From contig NZBC01000156.1 in assembly GCA_002687715.1 (NCBI GenBank), positions 1 through 44,239 of the forward strand: DNA of 44,239 bases, in the 5' to 3' direction. The stretch comes from Planctomycetota bacterium. Its GTDB lineage: Bacteria > Planctomycetota > GCA-002687715. Under the pieces are notes generated by a model. That model saw only the letters and a list, made by a program, of their open reading frames with translations. It was not told the DNA's origin and did not search any database. Position numbers and translations under genes: made by a program. Positions 34,857 to 42,545 of the stretch are shown one piece after another (the first letter of the stretch is position 1; the number at the start of each line of letters is the position of its first letter).

Positions 34857-35849
34857 TCACTCCGCCCGCGCGGTGAGTCGCCGCGCCAGCTCCTCGAATG
34901 CCGTGACGTGGTGGACGAACGCGTGGCTCGGTCCGTGTGCGATACGCTCCGCCGCGATCTGGAACGGATCGACACTCAGCCCGATCCGACCGACGTTGTG
35001 CAGCACCAGCCCCTCGTCGTCGTCGTCATCGCCGCCAGGGGTCCACTCCCCCCCCAGCAGCTCAGCGAGGATCGCGCCGAACGTCGCGCCGAGTCCGTGC
35101 GCCAGCCCTTCCGCTTCCGCGCTCCCGAGATCGTCGAACCAGCCTTCCGTGTCGGCCTCGTGCATGAGCAGGTCGAGGTTCTCGATTCCGTCGTGGGTCC
35201 GCTCGAACGTTAGCCCGAATCCGCCGTAGCGCACGGTGAGCCAGGCCTCGAGATCCTGGAGCATCTTCTCCTGCTCCGGGCCGATGGGGTCGAGGAACCT
35301 CGGCCCGTGGAACTCGAATCCGCCGATGGCGAACACCTCCCCGGGCTCGGGCCGGCGAGGGACGTCCGCGAGGACGGCGTCCCACGCCGCGTCGAACGAC
35401 TGATCACGTGCGGCCAGGTCGGCGGTCTTGAAGAACCCGGTTTCGTCGTCGACGTCCAGGTCGGGCAGGACGTGCTCCTTCAGATTGGCCAGGAAGTCGC
35501 AGACCTCGGAGTGGACCTCGGGGCCTCCGAAGTGGGTCTTCACCATGACCTGGTCCAGAAGCTGGACGTCGTTCTGGCCCTCGTCCCAGACTTGGGCGTC
35601 CAGGAGATGCCCCGTGGTCTCCGAGAACAGCATCGGGATGGGTTCACATGCGAAGTGGGGGATCAGGGACAAACCCCGCAGGTGGGGCGTCTCCAGCACC
35701 TGCGACCCCAGGAATCCTCGCCGGGCGGAGAGCTCGAGCGGGCGGTGCCCCCACTCCATCTCCGTGGCGAAGGCCCGGGCTTGATCCAGCGCCTGCTGCC
35801 TCAGGGAAGCGCTCTCCTGGCGGCCTCGGAACGAGATGGTGACGCCCAT
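34857..35849 (-). CDS. Uncharacterised soluble protein upstream of def
   Basis: 330 residues, no signal peptide or membrane segment, and no family recognised. It is acidic, with an Asp run (GGDDDDDEG) near residue 275. The order of visible blocks is a basic N-terminus (FRGRQESASLRQQ), LRGLSLIPHFACEPIPMLF, a middle part (VKTHFGGPEVHSEVCDFL), GEVFAIGGFEFHGPRF, and an acidic C-terminal part with GLSVDPFQIAAERIAHG. Its stop is within or next to the def start, so it is the first gene of a three-gene transcript. Its function may relate to protein maturation or only reflect shared growth-rate control. Confidence 0.7.
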   Translation of the reverse strand: MGVTISFRGRQESASLRQQALDQARAFATEMEWGHRPLELSARRGFLGSQVLETPHLRGLSLIPHFACEPIPMLFSETTGHLLDAQVWDEGQNDVQLLDQVMVKTHFGGPEVHSEVCDFLANLKEHVLPDLDVDDETGFFKTADLAARDQSFDAAWDAVLADVPRRPEPGEVFAIGGFEFHGPRFLDPIGPEQEKMLQDLEAWLTVRYGGFGLTFERTHDGIENLDLLMHEADTEGWFDDLGSAEAEGLAHGLGATFGAILAELLGGEWTPGGDDDDDEGLVLHNVGRIGLSVDPFQIAAERIAHGPSHAFVHHVTAFEELARRLTARAE

Positions 35850-35943
35850 GACACCAGGATACGCACCCGAAACGATCCCTCGAAGAGGTGCAGAACCACA
35901 ACTGGCGCAGAAACCCGCCAGATCGGAGCAAAAGGGCCCCGGC

Positions 35944-36131
35944 CGTATCTCGTTGATACGAAGGAGATTGCGGCGGGGGATTCACAGCATACGGAGGGAA
36001 CCCCAGATTCTTCCCGAATTCTTCGCCGTTTCTGGGCGCTCCCCTGACAAGAGGGAGTGGGAAAAAAGGTGTTATTAGGGCTCGTGGATAGCGCTGGGGC
36101 ATTTCGGTGCCTCAGCGCTATCTCATTTTTC
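35944..36131 (+). ncRNA. Candidate structured RNA or leader ending in a strong terminator
   Basis: Between the divergent 330-residue gene and the next plus-strand gene four hairpins follow one another. They are CGTATC-TCGTT-GATACG (35944-35960), CCCAGA/TCTGGG (36002-36007 with 36031-36036), CTCCC/GGGAG around 36038-36057, and a 15-pair stem (36087-36122) followed by TCATTTTTC. No open frame with protein character covers it. The terminator lies 145 bases before the downstream start, so the unit could be an independent small RNA of about 200-280 nt or an attenuating leader. The 5' end is not defined, and no known riboswitch or 6S/tmRNA signature is seen. Confidence 0.45.
36087..36131 (+). terminator. 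Strong intrinsic terminator
   Basis: Stem GATAGCGCTG...CAGCGCTATC continues inward through one G-U and four more pairs to a six-base loop TTTCGG; the tail TCATTTTTC gives the U-tract on the plus strand only. It is the clearest intrinsic terminator in the window. It is oriented with the downstream gene, so it ends an upstream transcript or regulates read-through. Confidence 0.8.
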
Positions 36132-36275
36132 AGGGTTGTTCCTCTCCGGGACCCTGTTGCCGGCGCCGGTCCTCGGCTCCTCGACGGCCCGTTCGAACCC
36201 CTCGTCCTTGACAGCCGTTCGGACCCTTCGCAGACTCCTTCTCCCATTCTCCTGAGGGACTCGGAGGAACTCCGG

Positions 36276-37406
36276 ATGGTTGTGCGTCGTAACCCGCTGT
36301 TTTCGTTCATTCTCGTGCTCGTCGCCCTCTCGGCGACCCTCTCCGCCCAGCAAGCCACGGTGATCGTGGGCAAGAACGGGACGGAGAAAGAGGAGCGCAA
36401 CATCCGGATCACCAAGGACTCCTACACCGGGGTCACCGGGAAGCGCAGCTCTGCCTCCTTCTCCTGGAAGCCGGCGCAGGTCAAACGGATCGAGTGGCGA
36501 GTGGCGCCCGAGAACTACAAGAAGGGCATGAGCGCCTACCGGGACGGGGCCTACGAGAAGGCGGCCCAGCTCTTCACCGAGGTGCTGAAGAAGCCGGACA
36601 ACTACCCCTGGCTGCCGGTGTACGGCAATTTTCATCTCGCCCGAAGCCTGGCTCGCATCGGCTACGCGCAGAACGCGCTGGACGCGTACGCCGCGGTGTT
36701 GAAAGCGGACAGCAAGCATCGCTTCGTCCCGGACGTCTATGCGGAGCGGGCGGACATCCTCCTCTCGCCGGCGGGGGGCCGGAACCTCGGTCTGGCGCGC
36801 GCGGAGTTCAAGAAGCTCGATGGCATCGCCAGGACCATCGACGGGAGGCTGAGCGACGATTCCTATCTCATCAAGTCCGAGCTCGGCGTCGCCCGCATCC
36901 TCATCGAGACCAAGAAGGCTCCCGAGGCCATCTCCATCCTCGATGGACTCGCGAAGCGGGCGCGGGGCCGCAAGGGCCTCCTGAACCTCATCTCCATGGT
37001 GAAGGGCCGCGCCCTCGTCAGTCTCGGACAGTTCAACAACGCCGAGAAGAGCTTCAAGGCGATCCTCGACGACAAGTCCATCACGAGCCCCGAAGTCATC
37101 GCCGGCGCGGCCAATGGCCTCGGTGATTGCGAGTTCGAGCAGGACAAGTTCGAGAAGGCGATGTGGACCTACTCGCGCACCTACGCGCTGTTTCACGACC
37201 GCGACGACCTGAAACGCCAGGTCGCGTGGGCCCTCTATCGTGGCGGCATGGCTTTCCGCCGTCAGGCCGGCAAGCTGCAGGGCGACGATCGCAAGAAGCT
37301 CTATCGCTACGGCACCAAGACCCTTCGCCGCGCGGCGAAGGAGTTCAAGGGCACGAATGGCGGGCGCAAGGCCGCTGAGACGCTGGGTCTCGCCACCGGC
37401 AAATGA
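36276..37406 (+). CDS. Secreted TPR-repeat protein
   Basis: 376 residues. The ATG at 36276 is set by an excellent GGAGG eight bases upstream and by the signal peptide it opens (PLFSFILVLVALSATLSA, cleavage before QQ near residue 24). The upstream in-frame extension runs through the terminator hairpin and is excluded. After a short beta-like region (ATVIVGKNGTEKEERNIRI) come TPR-type helical repeats (YKKGMSAYRDGAYEKAAQLF, NFHLARSLARIGYAQNALDAY, KGRALVSLGQFNNAEKSF, LGDCEFEQDKFEKAMWTYSR). It is likely a periplasmic or outer-membrane-associated scaffold. It may be transcribed with plsC, 34 bases downstream. Confidence 0.82.
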   Translation: MVVRRNPLFSFILVLVALSATLSAQQATVIVGKNGTEKEERNIRITKDSYTGVTGKRSSASFSWKPAQVKRIEWRVAPENYKKGMSAYRDGAYEKAAQLFTEVLKKPDNYPWLPVYGNFHLARSLARIGYAQNALDAYAAVLKADSKHRFVPDVYAERADILLSPAGGRNLGLARAEFKKLDGIARTIDGRLSDDSYLIKSELGVARILIETKKAPEAISILDGLAKRARGRKGLLNLISMVKGRALVSLGQFNNAEKSFKAILDDKSITSPEVIAGAANGLGDCEFEQDKFEKAMWTYSRTYALFHDRDDLKRQVAWALYRGGMAFRRQAGKLQGDDRKKLYRYGTKTLRRAAKEFKGTNGGRKAAETLGLATGK

Positions 37407-37439
37407 CGCCGTCCAGCTGATCGACTACGATCGCGCGCC

Positions 37440-38138
37440 ATGACCTCGACGCCGCAGACGTCAGAAGACGCTGCGGCGTCTTCGCTTGGTCCTCCGCGGG
37501 ATGGCCTGGTTCTTCGTGCGGCGCGTATGGTGATCCGCGCGTTGTTCGTCACCCTGACCACGCCCTTCTTCTGCGTGCGTTACCAGAACCGTCCGCCGCT
37601 GGACCACATGGGGCCGGTCATCCTCGCCCCGAATCACGTCTCGTACTTCGACCCGCCGGTCCTGCAAGCCGCGACCTGGACCCACGTGACGTTCCTGATG
37701 ACGGAGAAGTACTACGACTTCCCCATCGCGCGGTGGATCTTCCGGATCTGGGGCGCGATTCCCGTCGCCGAGGATCGACCGGCCTCGCGCGCGATCAAGG
37801 GCGCCTTGCGGGCGCTGCGCGAGGGGCGTCACGTCGTGATCTTCCCCGAGGGCACAATCTCCGATGACGGGTTCCTCAACCCGGGTCAGGCCGGCATCGC
37901 GATGCTCATCGCCAAGGCAAGAGTCCCCATCATTCCCGTGTCGATCCTCGGCACCTGGGATGTCCTGCCGCGCGCTGGCCGGTGGCCGCGACGCCACACC
38001 GTCACTGTGAAGTTCGGCGAACCGATCATCCCGCCCGCCCGTCTCGGCAAGGCCGAACTCCCGGTGTTCGCGGAATCGGTAATGGACGCGATTGCTGAAC
38101 TGGGTGCGCCGCGGCGACCGCAGCCGGTTGCGCCCTAG
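37440..38138 (+). CDS. plsC: 1-acyl-sn-glycerol-3-phosphate acyltransferase
   Basis: A membrane-associated enzyme that transfers the second acyl chain to make phosphatidic acid in phospholipid synthesis. 232 residues with the acyltransferase motif I NHVSYFD (His66, Asp71), motif II around IPVAED, motif III FPEGTISDDG and motif IV VPIIPVSILG. The N-terminus has one hydrophobic segment. The ATG at 37440 is followed by a strong hairpin inside the first codons (GAAGACGC-TGCG-GCGTCTTC), which could restrain translation initiation; this may be chance in GC-rich DNA. Related lyso-lipid acyltransferases cannot be excluded. Confidence 0.85.
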   Translation: MTSTPQTSEDAAASSLGPPRDGLVLRAARMVIRALFVTLTTPFFCVRYQNRPPLDHMGPVILAPNHVSYFDPPVLQAATWTHVTFLMTEKYYDFPIARWIFRIWGAIPVAEDRPASRAIKGALRALREGRHVVIFPEGTISDDGFLNPGQAGIAMLIAKARVPIIPVSILGTWDVLPRAGRWPRRHTVTVKFGEPIIPPARLGKAELPVFAESVMDAIAELGAPRRPQPVAP

Positions 38139-38155
38139 GAGAGCAGAAAAGGCGA

Positions 38156-38216
38156 AGGAGAACCCAGGAGCAGAGACAGATCTGATCTGGTCTTCTCCCT
38201 CTCTCCTCTGATCTCC
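38156..38216. repeat. Inverted-repeat element between convergent plsC and aminotransferase genes (family 2)
   Basis: AGGAGAACCCAGGAGCAGAGA at 38156-38176 is nearly the reverse complement of 22184-22204 (20 of 21). Complementary pieces AGGAGAA/TTCTCC and an inner AGATCTGATCT allow a hairpin, and a pyrimidine tract CTCTCTCCTCTGATCTCC follows (38199-38216). It fills most of the 98-base convergent gap. Confidence 0.6.
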
Positions 38217-38236
38217 GGCGGCTCCCCGGGGACCGC

Positions 38237-39439
38237 CTACTTCAGCTCGGAGATCATCTCGCCCAGGCGGCGGACGCCTTCGACGATGTCCGCCTCTGAC
38301 GTGCAGTACGTGAGCCGGATGTGCCCCGGCGCGCCGAACGCATCGCCCGCGACCGTGGCGACGAGCTTCTCTTGGAGCAGGACCTTCGAGAAGACGTTGG
38401 CATCGTCGATGCGCGTTCCCTCGTACGTCTTGCCGAGGTGGGCGGCGATCGACGGGAAGATGTAGAACGCCCCCCGGGGTTCGGGGGTGACGACGCGGTC
38501 GAGCTTCGCCAGCTCGGCGATGATCAGCCGGCGGCGCTGATCGAGGCTCTCCTTACGGCCCGCCGGCGATGGATCGTCGAGCGCGGCGAGTGCGGCGTGC
38601 TGGGTGATGGACGGAGGGCTTCCGGCGATCTGGCTCTGGACGCGGGTCATCGCTTGGATGACGGGCGCGGGCGCGCCGGCAAACCCGATCCGCCACCCGG
38701 TCATGCTGTGGGACTTCGACAATCCGTTGATGATGAGAACGCGATCCTGGAGGTCGGGTGCGACGTCGAGGATGTTGGTGAACGGCTCGTCGGTGTAGAT
38801 GAGGTGCTGGTAGATGTCGTCGGTGAGGACGAAGAGGTCGCGTTCGCGGACGACTTCGGCGATCGCTTCGAGGGTCTCGGCGGTGTAGACCGTGCCCGTC
38901 GGGTTGTTGGGACTGTTGAGCAGGAGGACGCGCGTTCGGTCGGTGAGGACTCCGCGCAGGCCTTCGACGGTGGGCTGGAAGTCCATCTCCGCCGACGTCG
39001 AGAAGTGGACCGGTGTACCGCCGGCGGCGCGGACCATCTCCGAGTAGGAGCTCCAGAACGGGGCGGGGTAGACGCACTCGTCGCCGTCGTTGAGCAACGC
39101 GTAGAAGGCGAGGTACAAGGCCGGCTTCGCGCCAGCGGTGATCATGACCTCGCTCGGTTCGTGGGGATAGCCGTCGTCCGTGAACCGTTTGGCGATGCCG
39201 GCGCGCAGCTCCGGGAGTCCGGCCGCCGCGGTGTACCGGCCGAGCCCTTTCCGGATGGCGTCGATACCGGCATCCTGGACGGGTTGGGGGGTCGGAAGGT
39301 CGGGTTCTCCGGCGCCAAAGGCGATGACGTGGTGACCCTCGCGCTTGAGCCGCGCGGCGATCGCGGACACCTCGAGCGTGATCGAGGACTGGATCGCACA
39401 GACCTTCCCACTGAGACGGTCTTCGGCTGGAGTGGACAA
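38237..39439 (-). CDS. Class I/II PLP-dependent aminotransferase (aspartate aminotransferase type)
   Basis: 400 residues, fold-type I. The PLP lysine is Lys242 in LSKSHSMTGWRIGF; NSPNNPTGTVY (from Asn175), DDIYQHLIY and the C-terminal arginine block HIRLTYC complete the family set. The N-terminal ITLEVSAIAARLKREG and FGAGEPDLPTP are those of Thermus-type (I-gamma) aspartate aminotransferases, so aspartate/prephenate transamination is likely. Substrate range cannot be read from the sequence. The ATG at 39437-39439 gives the standard N-terminus. The gene is alone, divergent from the large membrane-anchored protein. Confidence 0.9.
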   Translation of the reverse strand: MSTPAEDRLSGKVCAIQSSITLEVSAIAARLKREGHHVIAFGAGEPDLPTPQPVQDAGIDAIRKGLGRYTAAAGLPELRAGIAKRFTDDGYPHEPSEVMITAGAKPALYLAFYALLNDGDECVYPAPFWSSYSEMVRAAGGTPVHFSTSAEMDFQPTVEGLRGVLTDRTRVLLLNSPNNPTGTVYTAETLEAIAEVVRERDLFVLTDDIYQHLIYTDEPFTNILDVAPDLQDRVLIINGLSKSHSMTGWRIGFAGAPAPVIQAMTRVQSQIAGSPPSITQHAALAALDDPSPAGRKESLDQRRRLIIAELAKLDRVVTPEPRGAFYIFPSIAAHLGKTYEGTRIDDANVFSKVLLQEKLVATVAGDAFGAPGHIRLTYCTSEADIVEGVRRLGEMISELK

Positions 39440-39648
39440 GGCGAAGTCTCGGAGGACGGGAGTGTCCGGACCGTATATGGGGAAGACGACCGTCGTTCCC
39501 TACGTCTGGAGTGGGCGGACATTAACAGATGGAATCGACGGTCGCCACGACCACCGGCCGGGTCGGAGCGCGCAACTATGTCCCCGTCGGACAGGGGGTT
39601 ACCATTCGTGGGCAACCCCCGTTCGACCGCGGGGCAAGGAGTCGCGAT

Positions 39649-41667
39649 TTGGGACGGAAGCAGACCAGCAGCAGTGAGAGGAAGGTCCGACCGAGAAGAC
39701 GTTGGCGCCTTCGACTCGTCGTGGTCCTGCTCGGCCTGGTTCTGGGCGCCGCAGGCATCCTGTTTTGCTCGCGGGTCTACAACCCGTTCGGCGACAGCGT
39801 CGAGAGCCCGCTGGTGCTCATCCCGGACGACATGGACTTCGTCGTCTACGTGCCCGACTTCCCGACGTTCATGGGGGAGGTGCGCGAGCGGGACTTCGTC
39901 ACCGCGCTCGACGGTCACCCCGGGTTCCAGGGCTTCCTGAAGACCAAAGGCGCCCGGGAGTCCGGGCTCGTCGACACGCTGCGCAAGGTGTTTCGTTCGC
40001 TCGATGACGCAGCGGGCCGGGTGCCGCTCGGGCTCGAGCTGATGGGGGACGTCTCGGGCACCGAGGTCATCGTCGCGGGGTACTTCCCCGAGAAGAAGGA
40101 TGGTGAGCTGCGGTTCATGGCGGTGTTCCAGCCCGGGGCGTGGAAGACGATCGCCGGGGTGAACATCCTGCTCGACGAAACGCTGTGCGACTGGTTCGTC
40201 AGCGACGCCCTGGAGGCGGAAGGCATCGGCATCGAGCACCGCCGGGACCAGGTCAAGCTCGCGTTCCCCGACTGGAATCAGGACCTCTGGATCACCCGGA
40301 TCGCCGACACCGTGCTCGTCAGCACGGAGGAGCGTCAGCTCGCACGCATCCACGGCGCCGTCCTCAAGGATGGGCTGCCCGAATCGCCTGCGCCCCGCTA
40401 CTTCCCTCTGCAGAACGCCTCTGGTGACTTCCACGCGCAGGTGCTCGCGCGTCGCAGAAAAGCCGACACGTACCTGGAGCTCGAGAAGCAGCTCCTCGAC
40501 TTGTGGGGGCCCGAAGACCTCGACCTGGTCGAAGCGACCCTTCCGCGGGTGGGTAGCGTGGACATGGTCGTCGAGCTCCACATCGGCAGCGGCATCGGGG
40601 TTGCGCTCTCGGGTGGGCTGGGAGATCAGAAGGAGGACGACGTTTCGGCCGTGCTCGAGCCGTTCACGAAGGACGACCTCGAGGAGGTCATGGACGGGTA
40701 CCGGCGCTTTCTGCCCAAGGAGGTGTTCGGCATCCTGCACCTTCACGCGCCCCTCGGCCGGCTCACGCAACGGCTGTTTTCTCGCGAGGACATCTTCCCG
40801 TTCGAGGAGCAGAAGCTGCTCGACGACTACCTCGCGTCGACCCCGGTGTTCGGCAGCCGGGTGGCGTTCTTCGAAACCCTGTCGCGCCATAGCGAGTCGG
40901 CGACCAGCATCGTGTTCTTCACGCAGCCCCGCGAGATGTTCAGCGACCAGGCGAAGCCCGGGTACGCGGTGGTCGTTCGCGCGAAGGACATCGAGGGGCT
41001 CAAGCGCCTGCTGGCGCGTCTCCAGCGGGAGATCGTCCAGACGAACGGCGAGGGCCCGGTCACGCAGCTGTTTCACGAGACGAAGGGCGGAGTCGAGCTC
41101 TACAAGCCCGTGCTGCAAGCGAACGTGATCGATGACCCTCGGGTGACGATTCCCGGCCTCGCGATCGCTGACGGGCACCTGCTGATCTCGAACTTCTACC
41201 CGATGCTCAAGGTCCTCCCGGAGGTCCTGGCTGGAACTCATCCGTCGATGAAGGACCACGATGGGTTCCAGAGTGCGTTGTCGTACGCACCGGACGACCT
41301 CCTGCTCGCCGGGCTGCTGGACCACGATCGGCTGGAGCCCTACCTCGATCAGTCGGTGTCCGGCTGGGCACACCAACACTCGACCCCGACGAACGACGAC
41401 TTCGAGCAGTGGATCATCGAAGGCCGCAATCTCGGCGTGAAGCAAGACATGAAACCCGGTCCGGAACTCGAGGGGTTCGCGGACCGATACCGGAACCGCA
41501 AGCACGAGGCGGCGATCCAGGTCGAGCTTCCGCGGCGCCGAGCGGAGGCCCGCCGGCACGTGGACTACTTTCGCGGGCTCCTCACCAGCACCGGGTTCTT
41601 CGTCGAGATCCAGGGCGGCGAGGTGAAGATCCAGCTTCGAATCGACCCGAAGCACCAAGGGCAGTAG
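39649..41667 (+). CDS. Large membrane-anchored protein of unknown function
   Basis: 672 residues from a TTG start chosen because AAGGAG sits seven bases upstream; an ATG at 39529 in the same frame has no ribosome site and would add 40 residues. A basic stretch (RKVRPRRRWRLR) and one membrane helix (LVVVLLGLVLGAAGILF) near the N-terminus show a signal anchor with the rest outside the cytoplasm. The ectodomain has repeating halves of the type VLIPDDMDFVVYVPDF, ATLPRVGSVDMVVEL and ALSYAPDDLLLAGLLD, alternating beta and helix, somewhat like DUF3352 proteins. No catalytic motif is seen. It is followed by tRNA-Leu. Confidence 0.75.
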   Translation: MGRKQTSSSERKVRPRRRWRLRLVVVLLGLVLGAAGILFCSRVYNPFGDSVESPLVLIPDDMDFVVYVPDFPTFMGEVRERDFVTALDGHPGFQGFLKTKGARESGLVDTLRKVFRSLDDAAGRVPLGLELMGDVSGTEVIVAGYFPEKKDGELRFMAVFQPGAWKTIAGVNILLDETLCDWFVSDALEAEGIGIEHRRDQVKLAFPDWNQDLWITRIADTVLVSTEERQLARIHGAVLKDGLPESPAPRYFPLQNASGDFHAQVLARRRKADTYLELEKQLLDLWGPEDLDLVEATLPRVGSVDMVVELHIGSGIGVALSGGLGDQKEDDVSAVLEPFTKDDLEEVMDGYRRFLPKEVFGILHLHAPLGRLTQRLFSREDIFPFEEQKLLDDYLASTPVFGSRVAFFETLSRHSESATSIVFFTQPREMFSDQAKPGYAVVVRAKDIEGLKRLLARLQREIVQTNGEGPVTQLFHETKGGVELYKPVLQANVIDDPRVTIPGLAIADGHLLISNFYPMLKVLPEVLAGTHPSMKDHDGFQSALSYAPDDLLLAGLLDHDRLEPYLDQSVSGWAHQHSTPTNDDFEQWIIEGRNLGVKQDMKPGPELEGFADRYRNRKHEAAIQVELPRRRAEARRHVDYFRGLLTSTGFFVEIQGGEVKIQLRIDPKHQGQ

Positions 41668-41725
41668 GGGTTGCGGAGTCGTCGCGCCCGACGGCCCAAC
41701 CCCTTTAAGGCCCGGCATCCGCGGC

Positions 41726-41731
41726 TATGAT
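41726..41731 (+). promoter_or_regulatory. Probable -10 box for tRNA-Leu
   Basis: TATGAT lies 14 bases before the tRNA 5' end, suiting initiation near 41738. The matching -35 (TTTAAG at 41704-41709) is weak. The gene upstream ends at 41667, so an own promoter is expected. Confidence 0.45.
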
Positions 41732-41745
41732 GTCCGTCCATCTCG

Positions 41746-41831
<86 letters not shown>

Positions 41832-41833
41832 CT

Positions 41834-41866
41834 GGGCTCCCTGTTCCCGGGGAGCCCCGTTTTGTT
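41834..41866 (+). terminator. Intrinsic terminator after tRNA-Leu
   Basis: GGGCTCC (41834-41840) pairs with GGAGCCC (41851-41857), extended by one C-G pair inward, followed by CGTTTTGTT. The hairpin starts two bases after the tRNA and also lies downstream of the convergent CDGSH gene. Confidence 0.85.
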
Positions 41867-41893
41867 CAGGGTCAGGCGGGGCGGCGCCGGTGC

Positions 41894-42130
41894 TCAGAGC
41901 GACGCGTGCGATCCGTCGCAGAAGGGCCCGTTCTTCGACCGCTTGCAGCCGCACCACGCGACGGTCTTCTTCTCGTCGATGGTCACGACTTCGGGTCCGA
42001 TGCCCGAGCCGGCGTGGGAGCCGTCGCAGTACGGCTGGCTGGCGCTCTTGCCACACGCACACCAGGCCTTGGGTCCCGGCTCTTCGTCGACCATGTACGG
42101 CGTCTTCTGGGGGCACTCGGGATCGGACAT
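41894..42130 (-). CDS. Dual CDGSH iron-sulfur domain protein
   Basis: A 78-residue protein with two CDGSH motifs in tandem: [16 protein letters not shown] and [16 protein letters not shown]. Each supplies three cysteines and one histidine for a [2Fe-2S] cluster, so two clusters are expected, as in bacterial mitoNEET-like/MiNT-type proteins with electron-transfer or cluster-donor roles. The ATG at 42128-42130 has GAGGAG six bases upstream. It is soluble, with no signal or membrane anchor. Divergent from the next gene by only 42 bases. The in-frame upstream ATG at 42185-42187 lacks a ribosome site. Confidence 0.88.
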   Translation of the reverse strand: MSDPECPQKTPYMVDEEPGPKAWCACGKSASQPYCDGSHAGSGIGPEVVTIDEKKTVAWCGCKRSKNGPFCDGSHASL

Positions 42131-42172
42131 GGGTTCTCCTCGGGTGGGTTCCGTGCCAAGGTTAGGAGCGCC

Positions 42173-42520
42173 GTGACCGAGCCGCAACCGGAGACGCGGA
42201 CTGTGGACGACAACGCCCGACTAGCAGAAGAAGTGCGTCGCGTCCTCTGGCCGGCAGGGCTCGATGACGGGTTCGATCCCGTCTCCTCGTGGGCGGATCT
42301 CGGGCGGCTGCTCGAAGTGCTGGAGGGGCGTGGTTGCTACCTCATGACGAATTCGGTGAACGACCCCGAGCTGCGGCGCATGGCGTCGTTGCATCGCAGT
42401 ACTCCCCACGGCTACCCTTGCGTCGGATCGTCGGAGTGGGGGACGTACGCAAGGCTCGGGGAGGCGGTGCTGCGAGCTGCGCACGAGGCGCTGCTCCATC
42501 CCCGAGTCGAGCAGGACTGA
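42173..42520 (+). CDS. Small uncharacterised protein
   Basis: 115 residues starting with GTG (42173), with TAGGAG four to nine bases upstream. It begins with an acidic helix ([15 protein letters not shown]) and ends with a helical part ([17 protein letters not shown]). No family, signal peptide or catalytic motif is recognised. It lies 25 bases before purM on the same strand, so it is probably in the same transcript. Longer in-frame extension upstream runs antisense through the CDGSH gene and is excluded. Confidence 0.6.
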   Translation: MTEPQPETRTVDDNARLAEEVRRVLWPAGLDDGFDPVSSWADLGRLLEVLEGRGCYLMTNSVNDPELRRMASLHRSTPHGYPCVGSSEWGTYARLGEAVLRAAHEALLHPRVEQD

Positions 42521-42545
42521 CCCACTTGGAAGAGGGAGCGACGTG

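Noticed and set aside
35836..36078. Small plus-strand ORF over the candidate RNA, with AAGGAG before a TTG
   Set aside because: Spacing from AAGGAG to the TTG is only one or two bases, the product is basic and featureless, and the hairpins explain the region better.
39142..41718. 858-codon open frame on the minus strand
   Set aside because: It runs antisense to the plus-strand membrane-anchored protein, which has a signal anchor and ribosome site, and into the aminotransferase gene. The translation is Arg/Glu/Val-rich low-complexity sequence typical of GC-rich antisense frames.
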